Part shown: positions 33,016 through 39,781 of the stretch, one piece after another
How the letters are laid out: every line of letters starts with the position of its first letter
Position numbering within the stretch: position 1 is the stretch's first letter
Assembly (NCBI RefSeq): GCF_900108585.1
Contig: NZ_UESZ01000001.1
Location: 3,286,001-3,350,000, forward strand
Direction of reading: 5' to 3'
Length of the DNA: 64,000 nucleotides
Origin: Branchiibius hedensis
Lineage (GTDB): Bacteria; Actinomycetota; Actinomycetes; Actinomycetales; Dermatophilaceae
Position numbers and translations under genes: made by a program
Notes under the pieces: generated by a model
Seen by the model: only the letters and a program-made list of their open reading frames with translations
What the model was told of the DNA's origin: nothing
Databases searched by the model: none

Positions 33016-34196
33016 CACGACGGGGTCGCTCCATCTCCGGGCGGGCGGCAATCGTCGGCATCGGTGCCACGGAGTTCTCCAAGAACTCCGGGCGCAGTGA
33101 GTTGCAGTTGGCCTGCGAGGCAGTGCTCGCCGCGCTCCAGGATGCCGGGATCGCCCCCGCCGAGGTGGACGGCCTGTGCACCTTCACGATGGACAGCAGC
33201 GCGGAGATCCACGTGGCCCGCAACCTTGGCATGGACGATCTGCGCTTCTTTTCCCGCGTCGGTTATGGAGGCGGGGCAGCGTGCGGCACGGTCGCCCACG
33301 CCGCGATGGCGGTCGCCACCGGAATGGCCGACGTCGTCGTCTGCTACCGGGCCTTCAACGAGCGGTCCGGGGAGCGCTTCGGCCTCGGCCAGGCGGATCG
33401 TCCGATGAACACCTCCGCCGACCGGGCGGCGTACTCCTGGATGACGCCGTTCGGTCTGTCGACCCCGGCGCAGTGGGTCGCGATGTTCGCGATGCGCTAC
33501 TTGCACGTCTACGGGCGGTCGTCGCTGGACTTCGGGCGGGTGTCGGTCATCGACCGGGCGCGGGCCGCCACGAATCCCAAGGCCTACTTCTACGGTCGGC
33601 CGATCACGCTGGAGGAGCATCAAGAGTCGCGATGGATCTCTGAGCCGTTGCGGCTGTTGGACTGTTGCCAGGAGACGGACGGCGGCCAAGCCATCGTCGT
33701 TGTCTCCGCGGAGCGGGCGGCAGATCTGCCCGGTCCGCCCGCACTGATCGCCGCGGCCGCCCAGGGGAGTGCCAAGGATCAGCACATGATGACCAGCTAC
33801 TACCGAGACGATCTCACCTCGCTGCCCGAGATGGGCGTCGTCGCCCGGTCGCTCTTCGGTCAGGCCGGGATCACCGCCGCGGAGCTGGATGCCGCGATCC
33901 TCTACGACCACTTCACGCCGTTGGTGCTGCCGCAGTTGGAGGAGATGGGCTTGTGTGGTCGGGGGGAAGCGGCGGACTTCATCGCCGACGGTCACCTCGA
34001 CCTGGACGGGTCGCTCCCGCTGAACACGCACGGCGGGCAGCTCGGCGAGGCCTACCTGCATGGAATGAACGGAATCGCTGAGGCCGTCCGGCTGGTGCGC
34101 GGCACGTCGGTGAATCAGCCGCGCACGGTGGAGCGAGTGGTAGTGACAGCGGGCACCGGAGTCCCCACCAGCGGCTTGATTCTCGCCGCTCGATGA
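33012..34196 (+). CDS. ltp2: Ltp2-like steroid side-chain aldolase (thiolase fold)
   Basis: A 394-residue protein of the SCP2-thiolase group without the thiolase nucleophilic cysteine arrangement. Key parts are AAIVGIGATEFSKNSGRSELQLACEAVLAALQDAGI, YDHFTPLVLPQLEEMGLCGRGE and NTHGGQLGEAYLHGMNGI. Such proteins form a complex with the DUF35 domain of ChsH2 and carry out the retro-aldol cleavage that releases propionyl-CoA and leaves a 17-keto product. The ATG overlaps the ChsH1-like stop. It is the last gene of the operon, followed by a weak hairpin and then the liv promoter. Confidence 0.92.
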   Translation: MTRRGRSISGRAAIVGIGATEFSKNSGRSELQLACEAVLAALQDAGIAPAEVDGLCTFTMDSSAEIHVARNLGMDDLRFFSRVGYGGGAACGTVAHAAMAVATGMADVVVCYRAFNERSGERFGLGQADRPMNTSADRAAYSWMTPFGLSTPAQWVAMFAMRYLHVYGRSSLDFGRVSVIDRARAATNPKAYFYGRPITLEEHQESRWISEPLRLLDCCQETDGGQAIVVVSAERAADLPGPPALIAAAAQGSAKDQHMMTSYYRDDLTSLPEMGVVARSLFGQAGITAAELDAAILYDHFTPLVLPQLEEMGLCGRGEAADFIADGHLDLDGSLPLNTHGGQLGEAYLHGMNGIAEAVRLVRGTSVNQPRTVERVVVTAGTGVPTSGLILAAR

Positions 34197-34198
34197 GG

Positions 34199-34225
34199 CC
34201 CGACACCGCGGCGTGGTCGGGTTTG
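34199..34225 (+). terminator. Possible terminator after the igr-like operon
   Basis: CCCGAC (34199-34204) and GTCGGG (34216-34221) can form a stem with a GC-rich loop followed by TTTG. The stem is short, so this may be a weak terminator. Confidence 0.45.
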
Positions 34226-34234
34226 TGAGTTCGC

Positions 34235-34263
34235 TTGACGTGTGACGTGGGCCACTCTACGCT
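34235..34263 (+). promoter_or_regulatory. Predicted promoter of the liv-kstR2 operon
   Basis: TTGACG (34235-34240) and TACGCT (34258-34263) are separated by 17 nt, a good housekeeping-sigma promoter. The start point would fall near 34270, inside KstR2 operator 6. Confidence 0.65.
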
Positions 34264-34268
34264 ACACA

Positions 34269-34282
34269 AGCAAGCGCTTGGT
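34269..34282. promoter_or_regulatory. KstR2-type operator 6 (liv transporter and kstR2)
   Basis: AGCAAGCGCTTGGT fits the KstR2 motif fully and covers the predicted transcription start. It links the transporter to the catabolic regulon and makes kstR2 autoregulated. Confidence 0.88.
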
Positions 34283-34317
34283 TTATTGGCCCGCGTACCG
34301 CCTGGGAAGGACGATCA

Positions 34318-35541
34318 ATGAAGATCAGAGCAGTTCGAATTGTTGCTGTGGCAGTGGCCGCTGCTTCGCTCAGTCTCGCCGGTTGCGGGTCGTCCTCCGA
34401 CAGCTCCTCCGGCTCGAGCGGTGGCGCGGGTGACCCGTTCAAGCTCCTTGTGTCGGGTGCGGCATCCGGGCCGCTCGCCGCGCAAGGCAGCACCGCGATC
34501 AACGCGGCGAAGGCAGCGGCGGACAAGGTGAACTCCGAAGGTGGGGTCGCTGGACGAAAGATCCAGGTCACGGTCGTTGACGACCAAGGGGATCCGACAA
34601 CCGCCGTCTCGGTCCTGCAGCAAGCGATCGCCAAGGGCAAGCCCGATGCCTACATGAACTCCGGGCCATCGACCATCGCGGCAGCCACGTTGCCGATCCT
34701 GACCAACAACAAGATCTTGTCGTTCAACACCGGTCCCACGGCCGACTCGGACAACCCCGCCAAGTACCCGTACAACTTCGATCTCGCCCAGGACGCCGGG
34801 ACCGGCGTCAAGGGCATCGCCGAGGAACTGAAGAGCAAGGGCTACAAGAAGATCGGGGTCATCCACGGCAATAGCGCCTACGGGCAGACGTTCGGCAAGC
34901 TCGCCCAAAGCACCCTCTCCGACATGGGGATGACAGTCGTCGCGAATCAGGAGTACGACACGACCGCTTTGGACATGACCCCCCAGCTCGAGAACGTCAA
35001 GTCTGCGAACCCCGATGCTGTGGTGCTCGATGCCTACGGGGCTCCGGTCGGTTACGTGCTCAAAGGCGTCGAGAAGCTAAACTGGACCGTGCCGATCTAC
35101 GGGAACACCTCGGTGACGGCTACATCGCTCACGGGTATGCGCGCTCCTCAAGGGATCCTGGGCACCAAGGGTGCAGAGAATCTCCTGGTGGAGGCGACGC
35201 CGTCCTCGGTGTTCGACGCCAAAGCCACCGATGTCAACCAGGCCGTCGCGGCGATGGCGAAGCTGGCGCCGATCCAGACCAGTGTGATTCTCGCCGTCAA
35301 TTACGACGGCGTGCTCTTGATCAAGGCGGCGGCGGACAAGGTCGGCGCAGCGAACGACTCGACCAAGCTGGCCCAGGCTCTCACCGATTCGCAGGTGCAG
35401 AAGGACGCCAAGACGGTGATCACGCCGCTGTACGCCTACACGGCCACCAAGCACGCCCCATCGGCCGGCCTTGACAAGACGATCTACATCTTCGTCCAGC
35501 CAGCACCCGTCAAGAACGGCCAGATCCATCCCGAGAGCTGA
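34318..35541 (+). CDS. livK: LivK-like substrate-binding lipoprotein of ABC transporter
   Basis: The 407-residue protein has a lipoprotein signal: charged start, hydrophobic stretch and lipobox LAGC (Cys23), followed by a serine/glycine linker. The mature part is a periplasmic-binding-protein type I fold (Peripla_BP_6): VSGAASGPLAAQG at the start, GGVAGRKIQVTVVDDQGDPTTAVSVLQQAI, KKIGVIHGNSAYGQTFG and DAVVLDAYG. The family binds branched amino acids but also aromatic acids, amides and other carboxylates. Operator 6 and the ring-degradation neighbours suggest a steroid-derived carboxylate here. A ribosome site GGAAGG precedes the ATG. Confidence 0.92.
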   Translation: MKIRAVRIVAVAVAAASLSLAGCGSSSDSSSGSSGGAGDPFKLLVSGAASGPLAAQGSTAINAAKAAADKVNSEGGVAGRKIQVTVVDDQGDPTTAVSVLQQAIAKGKPDAYMNSGPSTIAAATLPILTNNKILSFNTGPTADSDNPAKYPYNFDLAQDAGTGVKGIAEELKSKGYKKIGVIHGNSAYGQTFGKLAQSTLSDMGMTVVANQEYDTTALDMTPQLENVKSANPDAVVLDAYGAPVGYVLKGVEKLNWTVPIYGNTSVTATSLTGMRAPQGILGTKGAENLLVEATPSSVFDAKATDVNQAVAAMAKLAPIQTSVILAVNYDGVLLIKAAADKVGAANDSTKLAQALTDSQVQKDAKTVITPLYAYTATKHAPSAGLDKTIYIFVQPAPVKNGQIHPES

Positions 35542-35556
35542 CCTCTCAACGTATGT

Positions 35557-35597
35557 CGCGCCCCGCGGACGGTCAGGTTTTTTCCGTCCGCGGGCGC
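35557..35597 (+). terminator. Intercistronic hairpin between livK and livH
   Basis: CGCGCCCCGCGGACGG (35557-35572) and CCGTCCGCGGGCGC (35584-35597) pair almost fully around a U-rich loop. No U-tract follows, so partial termination or stabilisation of the livK message is more likely than full termination. It would give more binding protein than permease. Confidence 0.65.
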
Positions 35598-35628
35598 ACA
35601 TCACGTGGGCACTCACCGAGGAGATTAG

Positions 35629-36486
35629 ATGACACTCGTTTGGGCGGCGCTGTCGACCGGCGGTATCTACGCGCTGGTCGCGTTCGGCTACAACATCGTG
35701 TACATGGGCTACCGCACCTTCAATTTCGCGCATGCCCAGTTGATGATGCTCGGCGCATTCATCGCATACACCGGCCTGGTCAGTTGGACGCTTCCTTCAG
35801 TCGTCGTGGCCGTGCTCGTGACAGTGGCAGTTCTCGTGGTTGCCGTCGTGGAGGAACGCATCGCCATCCGACCTCTGTCGGATATGCACAGCGCCCTCAT
35901 CACAACGCTCGGCGTGTCCGTGTTGTTGACCGGAGTATCCGAACTGGTCTGGGGATCGTCGCCGTTGACCGTCCCGTTCGCCGGCGGTAACGACCCTGTG
36001 CGCGTTCTGGGCGGCCAGGCCTATCCGGTCCAGTTCGCGATCGTCATCTTCGCGGTACTGCTGGTGCTTGCCTTCGAAGTGATCACCCGGCGTACGACGG
36101 TCGGCTTGTCGCTGATGGCGATCACCGAAGATCGCGAGGCCGCCATGCTGCGCGGGATCAACGTGCGGCTCCTTGCGCTGGGCACCTTCGCGGTGTCGGG
36201 AGCGGTGGCCGGCCTGTCCGGAATGTTGATCGGTCCATCGACCTACGCGGTTGCGACGCTGGGGTCCTCGTTGGCCCTCAAGGGGTTCGTGGCTCTCGCG
36301 CTCGGCGGCTTCGGGAACATGCCCGGTGCGCTCGTCGGCGGTATGACCGTCGGCTTCGTCGAGGCGGCGACCATCAGATATGTCGGGGCCGAGTACGCCA
36401 ACATCGCCGTCTTCCTGGTCCTGGTGGTTGTCCTCATGGCCCGCCCCACCGGGATATTCGTCCGGGCCCAGGAAAGGACCGTCTGA
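35629..36486 (+). CDS. livH: LivH-type ABC transporter permease
   Basis: A 285-residue polytopic membrane protein of the BPD_transp_2 (LivH) family. It has about eight hydrophobic helices and the family segments GGIYALVAFGYNIVYMGYRTFNFAHAQLMMLGAF and LGGFGNMPGALVGGMTVGFVEA (the EAA-like loop that contacts the ATPase). ATG 35629 follows GAGGAG. It ends in a TGATG overlap with the livM-livG fusion. It forms the membrane pore with the LivM half of the next protein. Confidence 0.92.
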   Translation: MTLVWAALSTGGIYALVAFGYNIVYMGYRTFNFAHAQLMMLGAFIAYTGLVSWTLPSVVVAVLVTVAVLVVAVVEERIAIRPLSDMHSALITTLGVSVLLTGVSELVWGSSPLTVPFAGGNDPVRVLGGQAYPVQFAIVIFAVLLVLAFEVITRRTTVGLSLMAITEDREAAMLRGINVRLLALGTFAVSGAVAGLSGMLIGPSTYAVATLGSSLALKGFVALALGGFGNMPGALVGGMTVGFVEAATIRYVGAEYANIAVFLVLVVVLMARPTGIFVRAQERTV

Positions 36487-38285
36487 TGCAGATATGGCGC
36501 GCCGTGCGGACGCTGCCTTCCTGGACCATTCCCGCCATAATCGGCGTACTCATCATCCTGGTCCCGTTCCTGGGCCTGGATTATGCACAAGTCCGACAGA
36601 TAGAGCTCGCACTCGTGTTGTCCCTGGTCACCAGTGGTCTCAATCTCTCTCTCGGTTACGCCGGTGAGTTGGCGCTCGGGCAAGCAGCGATGTACGCCGC
36701 GGGCGCCTACGCCGGCGCTCGCCTGTCCGTCAGTGGCCACACCGATCTGTTGCTGCAGCTGGTCGTGGCCGCCGCGGTTGCGCTGGTTGTCGGACTTGTC
36801 ACCGGCATCCCGGGGCTGCGACTGGGGTCGTGGTCGTTGGCCATGACGTCCTTCTTCCTCATCCTCATCGTGCCCGACGTGCTGAGCATGTTCCCTGACC
36901 AGACGGGTGGCCGTAATGGTCTGGTGGGGATCCAGCCGCCCACCGTGTTCGGCCAGGCACTCGGTGCCAATGGGCTTGCCGTGGCGATCGGGGTGGTGAG
37001 CGTCGTGTGGTTCTGGGTGATGCGCAACATCGTCACCTCCAGTTTCGGAACGCGATTCCGCATCTTGAAGCAGAGCCCGGTCCTGGCGTCCTCCATGGGC
37101 ATCCCGGTCTACCGGATGAAACTGCTCGCCTACGGGCTCGGGTCGATACCTGCTGGTCTGGGTGGAGCGCTGTTCGCCAACATCGACCTGTTCGTCGCTC
37201 CGGATTCCTTCGACTTCCACACGGTCACGACGTTGCTTGCGGCATCGATCCTGGGTGGCTCGACGAGTGTGTACGGCGCCGCGGTCGGATCGTTCATCAT
37301 GCAGTTCGGTCCGAACCAATCGAACGCCTTCCAGCAGTACTCGCTCATCTTCAGCGGCGCGTTCCTCCTGGTCGGCGGACTGTTGCTCAAAGGCGGCCTG
37401 GCGAGGTTGGGGAAGCTGGCCGTTCGGCGCCTTGACCAGTCGGCTCACATCACGCCGCCCGACTCGATCGCGCCGGAGGTGTTGCCGGATCCGGAGCCAG
37501 TCGCTGGGAGTGCCTTGGTCATCGAAGGGGTGAGTAAGGCATTCGGTGGGAACCGGGCATTGTCCGACGTGACGTTCACCGCGAAGCCAGGGCACGTCAC
37601 GGCACTCATCGGTCCCAACGGTTCGGGCAAGACGACGCTGCTCAACATGGTGTGTGGGTTCTATCGGGCAGACGGCGGCACGATCTCGCTGGGCGGCAAG
37701 CCGCTGCCGACCCGACATCCACATGAGGTGGCGCGAGCCGGCGTGTCGCGAACATTCCAGACTCCCAACATTCCCGAGGGCATGACAGTGCTCGAGGTCG
37801 TGAGGAGCGGACGGTCCGCGCGCGAGCGGGTTGGCCTCGTGCCGGCTGTCCTACGACTGCCTTCCTACCGGCGCGCTCGCGAGAGCGATCGCGGCGAGGC
37901 CTGGCGATTGCTCGAGTTGGTCGGCCTGGAAGGTCACGCTGCCGACGAAGCGATCTCCCTCCCGCTGGGGATGCGCCGGCTGCTCGAGGTCGCGCGCTGC
38001 TTGGCCTCGGGTGCGGGCGTGCTGATGTTGGACGAGGTCGCTTCGGGACTGGATGAGCACGAGGTGCCGCGACTGACAAACATCATTCGTGGCATCCGTG
38101 ATACGGGCGGCACGATCGTGCTGGTCGAGCACAATTTCGAACTGATCATGGGTCTCGCCGACGAGGTGGTGGCTCTGGCGCACGGGCAGGTGATCGCGCA
38201 CGGGAACCCCTCGGAGGTGGCCGCCAACGAGCAGGTGCGGCGGGAGTATCTCGGCGCGGCTGCGAGCACAGTGGGGCAGGCATGA
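36486..38285 (+). CDS. Fused LivM permease and LivG ATPase
   Basis: A 599-residue fusion. Residues about 1-310 are a LivM-type permease (LSLGYAGELALGQAAMYAAGAYAGA, and GGSTSVYGAAVGSFIM near the coupling loop). After a linker of about 35 residues comes a LivG-type ATPase with Walker A GPNGSGKTT, a Q-loop in SRTFQTPNIPEGMTV, Walker B VLMLDEVASGLD and the switch histidine in VLVEHNFELIM. The signature motif is degenerate (SLPLGMRRLLEVAR instead of LSGGQ). LivM and LivG are separate in the best-known systems. The protein completes the transporter with LivH, LivF and the lipoprotein. Confidence 0.92.
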   Translation: MQIWRAVRTLPSWTIPAIIGVLIILVPFLGLDYAQVRQIELALVLSLVTSGLNLSLGYAGELALGQAAMYAAGAYAGARLSVSGHTDLLLQLVVAAAVALVVGLVTGIPGLRLGSWSLAMTSFFLILIVPDVLSMFPDQTGGRNGLVGIQPPTVFGQALGANGLAVAIGVVSVVWFWVMRNIVTSSFGTRFRILKQSPVLASSMGIPVYRMKLLAYGLGSIPAGLGGALFANIDLFVAPDSFDFHTVTTLLAASILGGSTSVYGAAVGSFIMQFGPNQSNAFQQYSLIFSGAFLLVGGLLLKGGLARLGKLAVRRLDQSAHITPPDSIAPEVLPDPEPVAGSALVIEGVSKAFGGNRALSDVTFTAKPGHVTALIGPNGSGKTTLLNMVCGFYRADGGTISLGGKPLPTRHPHEVARAGVSRTFQTPNIPEGMTVLEVVRSGRSARERVGLVPAVLRLPSYRRARESDRGEAWRLLELVGLEGHAADEAISLPLGMRRLLEVARCLASGAGVLMLDEVASGLDEHEVPRLTNIIRGIRDTGGTIVLVEHNFELIMGLADEVVALAHGQVIAHGNPSEVAANEQVRREYLGAAASTVGQA

Positions 38286-39106
38286 CGTCGTCGACATCCG
38301 CGGTCGGCGCGCCGTCGCTCGAGGTGCGCACCCTTGCAACCGGGTACGGCGATCTGCAGGTCGTCTGGGATGTGTCCTTTGCCGTGCACCCGGGGCAGAT
38401 CACGGCACTGGTGGGACGCAACGGCTCGGGAAAGACCAGCACCCTGCGCGCCATTAGTGGTCTGAACAAACTCACGGGCGGCTCGGTCCATTTGTTGGGC
38501 GAGGATGCGGGCACGGCGGGTGTCGCTGAGCGGGTGCATCGCGGTCTCGCTTACGTGCAGGAGGGCAAACGGGTCTTCCGGCGACTCACCGTGGAGCAGA
38601 ATCTGATCCTCGGTGCGCACACTCGCCGGTTGTCGCGGACGGAACTGCGCGATCAACTCACCGGAACGTACGACCTCTTTCCGATCCTGCAGGAGAAGAG
38701 CGGCGCGCTGGCCGGCTCGATGTCCGGCGGCCAACAGCAGATGCTCGCCATCGGACAGGCGCTCATGGCCAAACCGCAGGTGCTGATGCTGGACGAGCCG
38801 TCGGGCGGCCTGGCGCCCGCCATTGTGGCGGAGGTCATGGCACGTATCGGCGCTCTCGCCGACGCGGGATTGGGAATCCTGCTCGTCGAGCAGTCGATCG
38901 ACGCCGCGCTCAATATCGCCCATGATGTCGTGGTGCTCGACAATGGACGGGTCAGTTTCGCCGGCCGCGTCTCGGAGAGTCATCCCGATCAGATCCGGGA
39001 GGCGGTCCTCGGGGAGTATGTCGGGGCTATAGGTTTGCAACGATCTAACAAGGCGGTCGGCTCGGTCGAGACGAAGGAGCAGGATATGGGCGGAAGGAGC
39101 CACTAG
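38282..39106 (+). CDS. livF: LivF-type ABC transporter ATPase
   Basis: A 274-residue ATPase with Walker A GRNGSGKTS, Q-loop region VQEGKRVFRRLTVEQNL, the signature SMSGGQQQMLAIGQALM, Walker B VLMLDEPSGGLAP and the switch region LLVEQSIDAAL. It overlaps the upstream fusion by ATGA and ends directly before the GTG of kstR2 (TAG then GTG). Its C-terminal tail beyond the usual LivF end is about 20 residues long and hydrophilic. Its signature motif is complete, whereas that of the LivG half is not, so hydrolysis may be asymmetric. Confidence 0.92.
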   Translation: MTSSTSAVGAPSLEVRTLATGYGDLQVVWDVSFAVHPGQITALVGRNGSGKTSTLRAISGLNKLTGGSVHLLGEDAGTAGVAERVHRGLAYVQEGKRVFRRLTVEQNLILGAHTRRLSRTELRDQLTGTYDLFPILQEKSGALAGSMSGGQQQMLAIGQALMAKPQVLMLDEPSGGLAPAIVAEVMARIGALADAGLGILLVEQSIDAALNIAHDVVVLDNGRVSFAGRVSESHPDQIREAVLGEYVGAIGLQRSNKAVGSVETKEQDMGGRSH

Positions 39107-39738
39107 GTGAGCCCGAGGAACAACGGGGGCTCGTCCGGCAGGGGCGAGGCCGATACCCTGCCGCAATCCGAACGGCGGCGCGAGCTCCTGGCGATCGCCG
39201 AGGACCTTTTCGCAACCAAGGGTTACGCCGAAACCACCGTCCGAGACATCGCCCAGCACGGCGGCATCCTTTCCGGCAGCCTGTACCACCACTTCTCGTC
39301 CAAGGACGAGATGGCGCACGAGATCCTCCGCTCGTTCGTTGACGACTTGCACACGAAGACTGCGGCGGCGGTGGCTGCCGGCGGATCGGCGACCGATCTG
39401 GTCGATCGCTTGGTGCGAGATGCGTTCGAGATCATCCACGAACGGCCGCTGACCGTGGCGCTTTACCAGAACGAAGCCTCCAGCCTGGCCACGCAACCGG
39501 GTTTCGGCTACCTGGTCGACGCCGGCCGCGAGGTGGAGCAGGTCTGGCGTAGCGCGATCATCAGCGGCCAGGAGGGCGGCGAGTTCCGCCCCGACCTGGA
39601 TGCCCGGATCCTCTATCGCTTCATCCGAGACACGGTGTGGTCGTCGGTCCGTTGGTATCGCCCGGGGGCAGCTACACCCCGACGGTGCTGGCCGACCAAT
39701 TCCTCGCACTGCTGCACGGCGGCCTGTTGCAGCGTTGA
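39107..39738 (+). pseudogene. kstR2: KstR2-like TetR regulator, single-base frameshift near the C-terminus
   Basis: The first 187 residues are a TetR protein that matches, as recalled, mycobacterial KstR2: helix-turn-helix ERRRELLAIAEDLFATKGYAETTVRDIAQHGGILSGSLYHHFSSKDEM, then ALYQNEASSLATQPGF and RPDLDARILYRFIRDTVWSSVRWYRPG. The frame is then lost at the C3G5 tract 39661-39668. One base shift restores GSYTPTVLADQFLALLHGGLLQR and a TGA at 39736-39738, the expected KstR2-type end. Without the shift the frame runs on antisense to the next gene as far as 40666. A sequencing error, a real mutation or -1 frameshifting at C CCG GGG are all possible. KstR2 represses HIP genes and is released by HIP-CoA. 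GTG start with GGAAGGAG upstream. Confidence 0.85.
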
Positions 39739-39781
39739 GGCTGCCGGCGAGCCGGTCGCGGAACTCCCGGACGGGCGCCGA

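Noticed and set aside
36243-37724. A 493-codon open frame on the minus strand
   Set aside because: It covers parts of livH and the livM-livG fusion, both of which have membrane and ATPase signatures in the sense frame. The antisense product is His/Arg/Gln-rich with no fold signature.
34318-39106. Plain branched-chain amino acid transport
   Set aside because: The family alone would suggest this, but the KstR2 operator and direct linkage to kstR2 make a steroid-derived substrate more likely; it remains open until tested.
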